From: Oscillospiraceae bacterium | GTDB taxonomy: Bacteria; Bacillota; Clostridia; Saccharofermentanales; Saccharofermentanaceae | NCBI GenBank assembly: GCA_902787975.1 | Contig: CADAIP010000011.1 | Coordinates: 1 to 61,210, forward strand | Reading direction: 5' to 3' | Length of the DNA: 61,210 bases | Shown: positions 43,335-50,529 of the stretch, one piece after another | How the letters are laid out: every line of letters starts with the position of its first letter | Numbering within the stretch: the stretch's first letter is position 1 | Made by a program: the position numbers and the translations under genes | Notes under the pieces: generated by a model | The model's input: the letters and a program-made list of their open reading frames with translations, nothing else | Databases searched by the model: none | What the model was told of the DNA's origin: nothing

Positions 43335-43669
43335 AAGAGCTTGGAGCAGAATACCAGGGCCTGTGCGGCATCTCCGTTGATAGTAATGCTGCCCTGAGAT
43401 ACGGCAACAACAAAGTCCTTATCTCCGTTCAGGACAGATGCAAATGTATCCGCATCGGCATCAATATAGAACGGTGCATTGATGTATTCGTAAGGAGCCA
43501 CTTCAGCATTTCCGTCTTCGATCTTCACATATAAAGGAAGATTGTCGAGATTACCGTTCAAAGTAATTTGCGTAGCCGTATCCTGAAGAAAAGATGTTTT
43601 CTTAGCCTTCTCTTCTACTGCTCTGAAAATGCTGCCGAATGTCGGTTCGATTTTCTTCTTCTTCTGCAT
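43331..43669 (-). CDS. SCP2-like lipid-carrier domain protein
   Basis: 112 residues with the pattern of a single SCP2 sterol-carrier fold: beta strands (TQITLNGNLDNLPLYVKIEDGNAEVA), then an FASVLNGDKDFVVAVSQGSITINGDAAQALVF ending that matches the family's xxxLxGKxDPxxAxxxGxLxxxGD pattern. SCP2 domains bind hydrophobic ligands. ATG 43669 is eight bases after AAGGGG. It lies at the end of the radical SAM transcript, 24 bases after the SDR gene. Confidence 0.65.
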   Translation of the reverse strand: MQKKKKIEPTFGSIFRAVEEKAKKTSFLQDTATQITLNGNLDNLPLYVKIEDGNAEVAPYEYINAPFYIDADADTFASVLNGDKDFVVAVSQGSITINGDAAQALVFCSKLF

Positions 43670-43693
43670 TAAGATCACCCCTTCTGATGTTGT

Positions 43694-44503
43694 TTATTCA
43701 TTTACGCCATTGCCCATGAAAGCCAGTATCCACGATGTGGGGACTATCTTTGAAGCAAGGTGTAATAACTTCTGTGAAAACGGATATACGAGCATCTTTC
43801 TGCCCTTTACGGAAGCTCTAAGAGACTTCTTTGCAAGCTTTACAGGATCGATCACGAAGTTCTTGCGCCAGCCCGTAAAATCAGCTTCTTTTCCTTCCGT
43901 TGCCCTTCTCTGGAAATCAGTCGCAACAGGACCCGGGCATACCGCCATAACGTCTACGCCCTTTGATTTAAGCTCTGTGCCCATTGCTCTCGAAAACGAG
44001 ATTACATAAGACTTGCTGGCCGCATAACATGCAAAGCCGGGTTGGGGAAGGAATCCTGCTGATGATGCTATGTTGATTATCTTTGCGCGGCCGTTTTCGC
44101 CGGGCTTCATATAGGGAGCCGTGATCCTCATCATCCGGCTTAATGCGCTGCAGTTGATCCTGATGGTGTCATCAAGGGCCTGCGCTGACTTGCTCATGAC
44201 AGCACCCTTTATTCCCATGCCGGCAGAATTAATGAGAAGTCCGACTTCGGGCTCTTCTGCCTTGAGCTTGTCTTCGATTATTTTGATTCCTGAGTTATCG
44301 GAGAGGTCGGCAACAATAGGAACGACCCTGCCGCCGCCAACGGATGACGCGATCTCATCTAATGCATCCTTGCGTCTTGCCACTGCCCAGATCTCATCAA
44401 AAGGTGACTTGAAATACTCACCGTTATCGCCTGCAACAAGCTCAAGAAAAGCTTTTCCTATACCTGATGAACTGCCTGTTATTATCGCGATTTTCTGGTG
44501 CAT
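43694..44503 (-). CDS. Short-chain dehydrogenase/reductase (SDR)
   Basis: 269 residues. Classical SDR motifs: GSSSGIGKAF (NAD(P) binding, about residues 10-19), NSAGMG, the catalytic Ser in INIASSAGF, and YAASK (catalytic Tyr and Lys). The residues after the first strand (ARRKDAL) suggest NADP preference. It oxidises or reduces an unknown substrate; the SDR group it resembles often acts on lipid-like ketones or alcohols, consistent with the SCP2-like neighbour. It follows the radical SAM gene by 59 bases. Confidence 0.88.
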   Translation of the reverse strand: MHQKIAIITGSSSGIGKAFLELVAGDNGEYFKSPFDEIWAVARRKDALDEIASSVGGGRVVPIVADLSDNSGIKIIEDKLKAEEPEVGLLINSAGMGIKGAVMSKSAQALDDTIRINCSALSRMMRITAPYMKPGENGRAKIINIASSAGFLPQPGFACYAASKSYVISFSRAMGTELKSKGVDVMAVCPGPVATDFQRRATEGKEADFTGWRKNFVIDPVKLAKKSLRASVKGRKMLVYPFSQKLLHLASKIVPTSWILAFMGNGVNE

Positions 44504-44562
44504 TAAACGCTTCTCCCGGAAAGAAGTTCGGTACTTTTAATGATACACTCTCTATAAAATTA

Positions 44563-45642
44563 TTAAAAGAGAACGTTCTTAAAGCAGACTCTCTGCTTGT
44601 TGTTATCGTAGTCGAAGCTGTGTCTGGAACCGCCGGCACACCACTTCTCCCACTCACAGTCGTGACACTCCTTGCAGAGTGAAGACAAAGGTTTTCTGTA
44701 AACCTGGAAACGGTTAAACCATACGTCACTGAACTTATCTTTAGCAATGTTTCCCTGTACAAATTCAGGTCTGTCCTCAATATCAAGGCATGCAGTGATG
44801 TCGCCGTTGATCCTTATAGCTGCAGTGTGCGTACCTGCACCGCAATAGAAGAACCAGTCTCTTACGTCTCTTTCGTATTCAAGACCTAAGAAGTGCGAAC
44901 AGCCGTAATTTACTGGTATGCCCTGCTCACGCTTTTCGCGGATGAAGTTAAACAGATATCTCTGGTCATCAGGCGTAAGGAGCATATCGGGATAATCCAA
45001 GGCTCTTCCCATCGGTTCGATTCCGATTACACGCCATGAATCAAGATCGATCGAATCCATGATCTCAAAGAGCTCATCGAGTTCGCCGATATTCTTGTGA
45101 TTAACTACTGTCGTTACCTGGATGTGTCTGAAAGCCTTGCGGTCAATGAGATTCTGGATTCCTCTCATTGCCTTGTCGTAACCGCCATTAAGGCCTCTCT
45201 GTCTGTCGTGTGTATCGCGGAGTCCGTCGATACTTACGGATACCGTACCCATGCCGGTATCAGCGAGCATGTTTGCAACGTCTTCAGTTATGAGCGTCGC
45301 ATTTGTCGTCATGCCCCAGCGGAAACCCTGCTCATGTGCATAGCCCAAAAGCTCGGCAAAACCGGGATATAAAAGCGGTTCGCCGCCGGTAATGCAGAGC
45401 TGGAGTTTTTTCAGATCAAAGTGTTCTTTGACGTCATCCAATACTGCTTTGAACTCTTCAACAGAAGGGCCATGTCCCAATCCGGGCGCACAACTGCTTC
45501 CGCAGTGAAAACACTTTTCATTGCAGCTTCTGGTCAATTCGAAAAACAGATATATCAGCTCGGGATCCTTGAAAAGCCTTGCACGTTCTTCAGCTTTTCT
45601 GTCGAGATATACCTTCTTGGCTTCGTTTGTATCCACAGACAT
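44563..45642 (-). CDS. Radical SAM/SPASM peptide-maturase-like enzyme
   Basis: 359 residues. The radical SAM motif is CNEKCFHC (Cys40, Cys44, Cys47); ITGGEPLLYP follows as the SAM-binding GGEP motif. The C-terminus (about 265-355) is a SPASM-type domain: CGAGTHTAAIRINGDITAC, then C-x2-C-x2-C-x5-C (CKECHDCEWEKWC) and a last Cys near the end. SPASM enzymes commonly make carbon-carbon or thioether links in ribosomal peptides, or activate sulfatases. Here the preceding gene, overlapping by one base (TAATG), encodes a short lipoprotein with four VYGPP motifs: a natural substrate candidate. It resembles the radical SAM/lipoprotein pairs known from Bacteroidetes; equivalence is not shown. Confidence 0.88.
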   Translation of the reverse strand: MSVDTNEAKKVYLDRKAEERARLFKDPELIYLFFELTRSCNEKCFHCGSSCAPGLGHGPSVEEFKAVLDDVKEHFDLKKLQLCITGGEPLLYPGFAELLGYAHEQGFRWGMTTNATLITEDVANMLADTGMGTVSVSIDGLRDTHDRQRGLNGGYDKAMRGIQNLIDRKAFRHIQVTTVVNHKNIGELDELFEIMDSIDLDSWRVIGIEPMGRALDYPDMLLTPDDQRYLFNFIREKREQGIPVNYGCSHFLGLEYERDVRDWFFYCGAGTHTAAIRINGDITACLDIEDRPEFVQGNIAKDKFSDVWFNRFQVYRKPLSSLCKECHDCEWEKWCAGGSRHSFDYDNNKQRVCFKNVLF

Positions 45643-45950
45643 TATTCTTCGACTTCCGGCGGAGGACCGTAAACATCTTCTTCCGGTCCGTCTACAAGAT
45701 CAGAAGGAGGTCCGTATACAACTACTTCATCGTTATCCGAAGGAGCTGAGGGCTTCTCATCTTTGGTAGCTTTTGTCTCTTCCTCTGTCTCTACTGTCTC
45801 TGTAATCGCAGGTTCCGGCGGAGGTCCGTAAACATTGGTCTCAATAGGCCCTTGCGGAGGTCCGTAAACGCATGCCTCAAGCCCAAGGCTGAGTGCGCCG
45901 ATACTTGCTGCGACAGCAACAAAAGTTAATGGTTTCTTAGATCTTTTCAT
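45642..45950 (-). CDS. Short lipoprotein with four VYGPP motifs, candidate radical SAM substrate
   Basis: 102 residues. Basic start (MKRSKKP), hydrophobic core, lipobox LEAC with Cys27 as first mature residue. VYGPP begins right after it (28-32) and recurs at 40-44, 78-82 and 93-97, with acidic Thr/Glu-rich sequence between. Outside these motifs the mature part is low-complexity and probably unfolded, so the motifs are the likely functional elements. The stop shares a base with the start of the radical SAM gene, so the two are translated together. Modification at Tyr or Pro of the motifs is my inference. A surface lipid anchor with several modified loops would be expected. Confidence 0.85.
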   Translation of the reverse strand: MKRSKKPLTFVAVAASIGALSLGLEACVYGPPQGPIETNVYGPPPEPAITETVETEEETKATKDEKPSAPSDNDEVVVYGPPSDLVDGPEEDVYGPPPEVEE

Positions 45951-45977
45951 AGTTATTATCCCCCTGAAAAGTCTTCG

Positions 45978-48900
45978 TCAGTTGTTAGACGATCCGTTCG
46001 GGTCAGCTGCCTTAAAACCGGGCTTCGGCTTTAATGCCGTAGGAACCACGCCGGCCTTAGGATCCATGATCGGAGGTCTGTTGCCTTCAACATCAGTACC
46101 CATAGCAGGAGCCGTAGGAGTCTTACTAAACTCACGTTCTTTATCTACTATAGCAGACGGACGTACTATTCTGCCATATGCAGATGACTGATCTTCTGAT
46201 TCATTATTCGTATTCTCAGGTTTTGTATAACCTCTGTCGAAAAATGCGGATTTACGTGTTTTTGCAGTGTCAGCATAACTCGGCTGAGGATTTCTCGCCT
46301 TCTCTTCTTCAGCTTCTTTCCTTGCCTTCTCTTCAGCAATCTTTTTCTGCTGCTCACGGATCCTTTCTTTTCTTGCTTCATTGCTCTCCTTGAACGGAGC
46401 AGCATTTGATCCGGGCGCTGACCATACAGGTCTACCGGCATTATTGGCCTGTCCTGCGAGGATCGTTCCAAGCTGGTTGGCATTTGAAGATGCCCTTGCA
46501 CGATCAGCTGCTTTTGCCGATCCGTCAGGAACTTTGGTTGTTGTCGGGATTCCGCCCTTATATGCGTTGTAAGGATTCTTTTCCTTCGATGCGTCAGCCT
46601 TAGCCTTCTTCTCGGCATTGTTTTCGAGAGCCTCTTTATATCCGTCAGCAGTGGAAATTGCTGAGATCTGCGGCATAGCCGTATTGTCTGAAGTAGCCAT
46701 GGTTGTTTTAAAGAAAGCTGATGTCTTGCTCTGCTTCCTGTTCATCTCGGCCTTTGCTTCTCTTGCCGCATTTGCAGCTTCCATTGCTCTTTGTGCCTCA
46801 GCCAGTTTTGCTTCAGCCTGGGCAGCTGCTGCAGCTGCTGCTCTTTCTGCTTCTGCAGCCTCGCGTCTTGCACGCTCTGCAGCCTTTGCTTCTGCAAGGG
46901 ATCTTGCTTCCTCAGCCTTCCTTGCTTCTTCTGCAGCTCTTGCTTCAGCTTCCAGTCTTGCCGCTTCTGCTAATCTTGCCTCTTCGGCTTTCCTGGCTTC
47001 CTCAACCTTTCTGGCCTCTTCAGCCAGCCTTATCTGTTCAGCTCTTCTTGCTTCTGCTACAGCTCTTTCTTCTTCTCTTCTTTTAGCCTCTTCAGCAGCT
47101 CTTGCTTCAGCTTCTAATCTTGCCTCTTCAGCTCTTCTGAACTCTTCGGCTCTTCTTTCTTCCTCGATCTTTCTGGCTTCTTCTCTCTTCCTGGCTTCTT
47201 CCTCTCTTCTTGCCATTTCAGCTGCTCTTGCCTTTTCCTGAAGTCTTCTGGCTTCTTCGGCAATAGCCTCAGCACGTGCCTTTGCTATGGCAGCAGCTCT
47301 AGCAGCCTCTTCGGCTTTCCTTGCTTCTTCCTGTCTTGCAAGCTCAGCCGCCTTTGCAGCTTCCTGGGCGATCCTTGCCTCTTCTGCCTTCTTGGCTTCT
47401 CTGGCAAGGCGCTCTTCTTCAGCCCTTTTTTCTTCCTCTATCCTTTTTGCTTCTTCTGCAAGTTTTGCCTGCTCGAAAACCAAAGCCTTTCTGGCTTCGG
47501 CATTTTTTCTGATTTCTTCTACTCTTGCAGCCTGCGCAGCTCTTCTTTCTTCAAGAAGCTTTTTTGCCTTCTCACGTTCTGCAATCTGTTCAGGTGTAAG
47601 CTCTGCCTTCGGACGCTTAACGGGTCCATTCTGAGGAGCTGATGATAAATTGTTTTCCATAGGCTTCTCTTTCTTTTCGGTAGTGTTTTCCTTTTTATCT
47701 CCTGCAACAGCTGCAACGCTTCCGGCAGCCGCAACTGAACCGCCGGGACGCTGGGCAGGTGTACTCTGCTCAACGGGTTTTACTGTTGCTTTTTCCACAT
47801 TCTTTTCGACAGGCTTTTCAACAGTCTTCTCTGCTTTCTTTTCTATTGGTTTTTCAGCAGGTTTAACTGTTGTCTTCTCTTCAGATTTTACACCAATTTT
47901 ACCGGTAGGTTTTGATTCAGTTTTTTCAATCGGTTTTGCAGTATCTTTCACTACCGGTTTTGCAGTGTTTTTCTCTACAGGTTTGGATCCGGGACGTGTA
48001 GCGGATGTTGATGCAGATTCCGTTTCTTTGGATGCCGTCGAACCGGGACGTATAGCGGATGTCTTTGCGGTACCGTTTTTTGCCTCAGCAGCTTTTCTTG
48101 CTTCGGCATTCTTTCTGATCGCTTCAACTCTTGCAGCCTGCGCAGCTCTTCTCTCTTCAAGAATCTTCTTTGCTTTCTCGCGATCTGCGAATTGGTCTGC
48201 TGTAAGTTCCTTCTTGCTATTCTGAGCTGGAACTCTGTGAGCACCCGCCTTAGGTTCCGCAGAAGCAGTCTTAACAGCAGTTCTTGTACCTGTGGCAATG
48301 CCCTTTTCAGAGGTTTCCATTGCTTTGATCTCTTTCATGGCATTGGCTGTATTAAAGCTCTTTTCAGCAGCCGGTGCGGTCGTGTTCATGCTCTTAACTG
48401 GACCCAGATAACCGAAAAACTTTTCGGCAAGGAAAGGTACGCCCGGAATAAATGCGATTGCAAGATCAGAACCATCAAGTTTCTCCTGCTTCTTAAGATA
48501 TCTGTATCTCACATAAGCAAGACCGCCTGCGATGATTATAAGAACTATCCAAAGCCAGCTCCATACGGAAGCCTTACCGGGTCCCTTTTTTCCACCACCG
48601 CCTGTAGCTGTAAGAGCAACTACAACAGGTGTTCCGTCCTCATTTGTCTCTTCGGATTCAGACGCTCCTATCTCATCAACAACAGTAGTTTCTCCAGCAG
48701 TAGGAGTTTCCGTCGCCATAACAACTGAAACAGTAGTGACTGTTGTAGCTGTCGTCATTTCTGATGCACTCTCAGTTGCTTCTGTTGTCTCATCAGAAGT
48801 ATCTGCGGATGTATCAGTCGTTGTATCTGCAGCTACAGTTGCCTGTGTCTGATTCTGAGTTTCCTGCTGGACCTGTGTAGGTGCAGTTGTAGGGGCAGGT

Positions 48901-49502
48901 GCTCTCGTCGGATCAGGCGCTCTTGTAGGATCGGGTGCTTTTGTAGGATCAGGTGCTTTTGTTGGTGCTTTTGTCGGATCAGGGGCTTTAGTCGGTGCCG
49001 GCTTGGGCGTGTTTGTAGGAACAGGTGTATTTGTAGGCGCTTTGGTAGGAACCGGTGTTGCTGTGGGTTCGGGAGTAGGAGTCGGGTCAGGTTCATAAGC
49101 CTGATAAAGAACTACGTTAGTTACCTCAGGTCTTGCATCGTGAATACTTGTTCCGCGCACACCAAATCTGACATTTTGCCCGGTGTATGTGAATCTGACT
49201 TCTAAATACTCACCTTCAGTTATACAGCTAACATCTCCGTCATAACTTCCACTAAAAGTCAGTTCATTTCCGGAAACTATAGTTACTTGAATAACATCGC
49301 CATAATTAAATCCCCAAGAACTGATTCCGATCTCTCCAACATCCTGATCATCCCATTGAGGGTTAAACCATGCCGTAGCCCAACCATCAGCTCTTACATC
49401 GTGAGATTCAAAGGAATTTATTGCAATTGAAAAAGCAAAAAATGCGCATAATAATGCGCACAGGAATTTAAGCGAGAAGCGCCCCGAATAGCCACCCGTC
49501 AT
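45978..49502 (-). CDS. Giant single-pass protein: outer beta domain, PT linker, transmembrane helix, long Ala/Glu/Arg helix
   Basis: 1174 residues. Signal peptide (1-36), an outer beta-sandwich-like domain (about 38-140) that resembles the N-terminal module of the GH5 protein upstream, a wall-spanning Pro/Thr linker with PDPTKAP/PDPTRAP repeats (about 140-210), a Thr-rich stretch, and a transmembrane helix (about 310-332). The cytosolic 840 residues have two copies of a 40-residue element (LT.(D/E)Q.A.REKAKK.LEERRAAQAARVE.IRKNAEARKA), a Lys/Glu/Pro-rich linker between them, and then some 250 residues of uninterrupted Ala/Glu/Arg (about 675-925), expected to be a long single helix or coiled coil. 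The C-terminal 240 residues look disordered. No catalytic domain is seen; a scaffold linking the cell surface to the cytosol is likely. GGAGG precedes the ATG. Confidence 0.85.
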   Translation of the reverse strand: MTGGYSGRFSLKFLCALLCAFFAFSIAINSFESHDVRADGWATAWFNPQWDDQDVGEIGISSWGFNYGDVIQVTIVSGNELTFSGSYDGDVSCITEGEYLEVRFTYTGQNVRFGVRGTSIHDARPEVTNVVLYQAYEPDPTPTPEPTATPVPTKAPTNTPVPTNTPKPAPTKAPDPTKAPTKAPDPTKAPDPTRAPDPTRAPAPTTAPTQVQQETQNQTQATVAADTTTDTSADTSDETTEATESASEMTTATTVTTVSVVMATETPTAGETTVVDEIGASESEETNEDGTPVVVALTATGGGGKKGPGKASVWSWLWIVLIIIAGGLAYVRYRYLKKQEKLDGSDLAIAFIPGVPFLAEKFFGYLGPVKSMNTTAPAAEKSFNTANAMKEIKAMETSEKGIATGTRTAVKTASAEPKAGAHRVPAQNSKKELTADQFADREKAKKILEERRAAQAARVEAIRKNAEARKAAEAKNGTAKTSAIRPGSTASKETESASTSATRPGSKPVEKNTAKPVVKDTAKPIEKTESKPTGKIGVKSEEKTTVKPAEKPIEKKAEKTVEKPVEKNVEKATVKPVEQSTPAQRPGGSVAAAGSVAAVAGDKKENTTEKKEKPMENNLSSAPQNGPVKRPKAELTPEQIAEREKAKKLLEERRAAQAARVEEIRKNAEARKALVFEQAKLAEEAKRIEEEKRAEEERLAREAKKAEEARIAQEAAKAAELARQEEARKAEEAARAAAIAKARAEAIAEEARRLQEKARAAEMARREEEARKREEARKIEEERRAEEFRRAEEARLEAEARAAEEAKRREEERAVAEARRAEQIRLAEEARKVEEARKAEEARLAEAARLEAEARAAEEARKAEEARSLAEAKAAERARREAAEAERAAAAAAAQAEAKLAEAQRAMEAANAAREAKAEMNRKQSKTSAFFKTTMATSDNTAMPQISAISTADGYKEALENNAEKKAKADASKEKNPYNAYKGGIPTTTKVPDGSAKAADRARASSNANQLGTILAGQANNAGRPVWSAPGSNAAPFKESNEARKERIREQQKKIAEEKARKEAEEEKARNPQPSYADTAKTRKSAFFDRGYTKPENTNNESEDQSSAYGRIVRPSAIVDKEREFSKTPTAPAMGTDVEGNRPPIMDPKAGVVPTALKPKPGFKAADPNGSSNN
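47485..47604 (-). repeat. Intragenic repeat, copy 2 (120 bp)
   Basis: Encodes the second copy of the 40-residue LT-EQ-REKAKK-LEERRAAQAARVE element of the long-helix protein. It is closely similar in DNA and protein to 48091-48210, 606 bp away. Confidence 0.75.
48091..48210 (-). repeat. Intragenic repeat, copy 1 (120 bp)
   Basis: First copy of the same element. A block of more than 25 identical bases (CTTGCAGCCTGCGCAGCTCT and beyond) is shared with copy 2, so the duplication is recent or under conversion. Confidence 0.75.
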
Positions 49503-49530
49503 TTATATTTCCTCCAATAAAGCACACAAC

Positions 49531-49589
49531 TTCTAATTAAATATATTAGAAGACAATAAAATTATAAGGCGCAAAGCCCTTATTTTCAA
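49531..49589 (-). promoter_or_regulatory. Promoter and palindrome before the long-helix protein gene
   Basis: On the minus strand TTGAAA (49584-49589), a 17-bp spacer and consensus TATAAT (49561-49566). Just past the expected start of RNA lies a perfect inverted repeat, TTCTAAT-N7-ATTAGAA (49531-49551). It is placed to be an operator or a leader hairpin. This makes the long-helix/lipoprotein/radical SAM/SDR/SCP2 genes a transcription unit of their own. Confidence 0.75.
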
Positions 49590-49619
49590 GTGTTTGAGGG
49601 TGTCAGGAAAGCCTGAGAA

Positions 49620-50528
49620 TTAAGCGTTTTCAGCGTTTTCGTGTGAGTTTTGTTCAAGTACTTCTTCGTCGGGAACGAAACCGCTAACCGCTTCCTGTGC
49701 GGCAGGTATAATAGCCTCTTCACCAGACTTCAGAATGTCCGGTTTTTCTTCAGGAACTGTTGCAACAAAATCGACCTCAGCATTAGATACTTCAGTGCCT
49801 GTCTCGGGTCTGATAGCACCTTCGTAAGTCTTATCCTCTTCTTCAGGCTGGACAACTCTGGAAGATGAAGGACGCTTAAGCTGAATAGCCTTCTGTCTTG
49901 TGTTACGGTGATATGTATTATCAGTGTATCTTACTGCTGAAGGAGCAGCGGAATCCATGACGAGTGCGGGAGTGTTTGCTTCTTCTCCGACCCTGTCAGA
50001 ATTGAGTTCATCCATCTGCTGCTGGCGAGCTCCGGGTGTATTTGAATATACAGGTCTGATGGGAGCCGTATTGGACTTCTGAAGATATCCGTTGAGGATC
50101 GCTCTGTCCTTGGCTTTGTCGAGCTGCTTGGATCTTCTAGAAGAAATTCCGAGCTGTCCGTAGTAATCTTCAGCGTGCTTTTCCACTCTCTGTGCTTCAC
50201 TGGTTCCGCCGACAAGAGTATTGCTTACGGCAGCTGCTTCAGCTGCTTCCTGTTCCTGCTTTTTAACAGGGTCTCTGGTCTCACGCTTTACCTGGTGAAC
50301 AGTCTTGGTCCTGGCAGGTTCGTTTTCTCTGCGGACCACTTTATCCATAACTTTCTCGCGCTTTATCGTCAGATCGAGATCCTTTTTGCTTTTTGCTTTG
50401 CGCTTATCGGAAATGCTGAAAGCGATTAAAGCAATTACGATGCCGATAAAGATGATTGCCGCGAAACCGATAAAGAACGGACCAATCTGTTTGTTATCTG
50501 CAAAATCAATGAAAAGTGTGTAAGGCAT
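49620..50528 (-). CDS. Single-pass membrane protein with long disordered cytosolic tail
   Basis: 302 residues. A short outer N-terminus, one membrane helix (about 14-36; IGPFFIGFAAIIFIGIVIALIAF), then about 265 charged residues without predicted fold, including a Lys/Arg-rich start, Asp/Glu-rich C-terminus and the motif QLGISSRRSKQLDKAKDRAILNGYLQKS. ATG 50528 lies one base after the GH5 stop and is preferred to the in-frame ATG at 50609 inside that gene. Function unknown. Gene order suggests work with the GH5 enzyme and the long-helix protein. Confidence 0.75.
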   Translation of the reverse strand: MPYTLFIDFADNKQIGPFFIGFAAIIFIGIVIALIAFSISDKRKAKSKKDLDLTIKREKVMDKVVRRENEPARTKTVHQVKRETRDPVKKQEQEAAEAAAVSNTLVGGTSEAQRVEKHAEDYYGQLGISSRRSKQLDKAKDRAILNGYLQKSNTAPIRPVYSNTPGARQQQMDELNSDRVGEEANTPALVMDSAAPSAVRYTDNTYHRNTRQKAIQLKRPSSSRVVQPEEEDKTYEGAIRPETGTEVSNAEVDFVATVPEEKPDILKSGEEAIIPAAQEAVSGFVPDEEVLEQNSHENAENA

Positions 50529-50529
50529 A

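Noticed and set aside
46618..47241. Long plus-strand open frame rich in Ala/Ser/Leu, with others at 47287-47634 and 47650-48225
   Set aside because: Antisense shadow of the Ala/Glu/Arg- and Lys/Pro-rich coding sequence on the minus strand; low complexity, no ribosome site, and the minus-strand protein has a signal peptide, transmembrane helix and clear domains.
48890..49090. Short regular repeats suggesting a CRISPR or satellite array
   Set aside because: The repeats translate in frame as PDPTKAP/PTNTP units of a wall-spanning linker and have no unique spacers.
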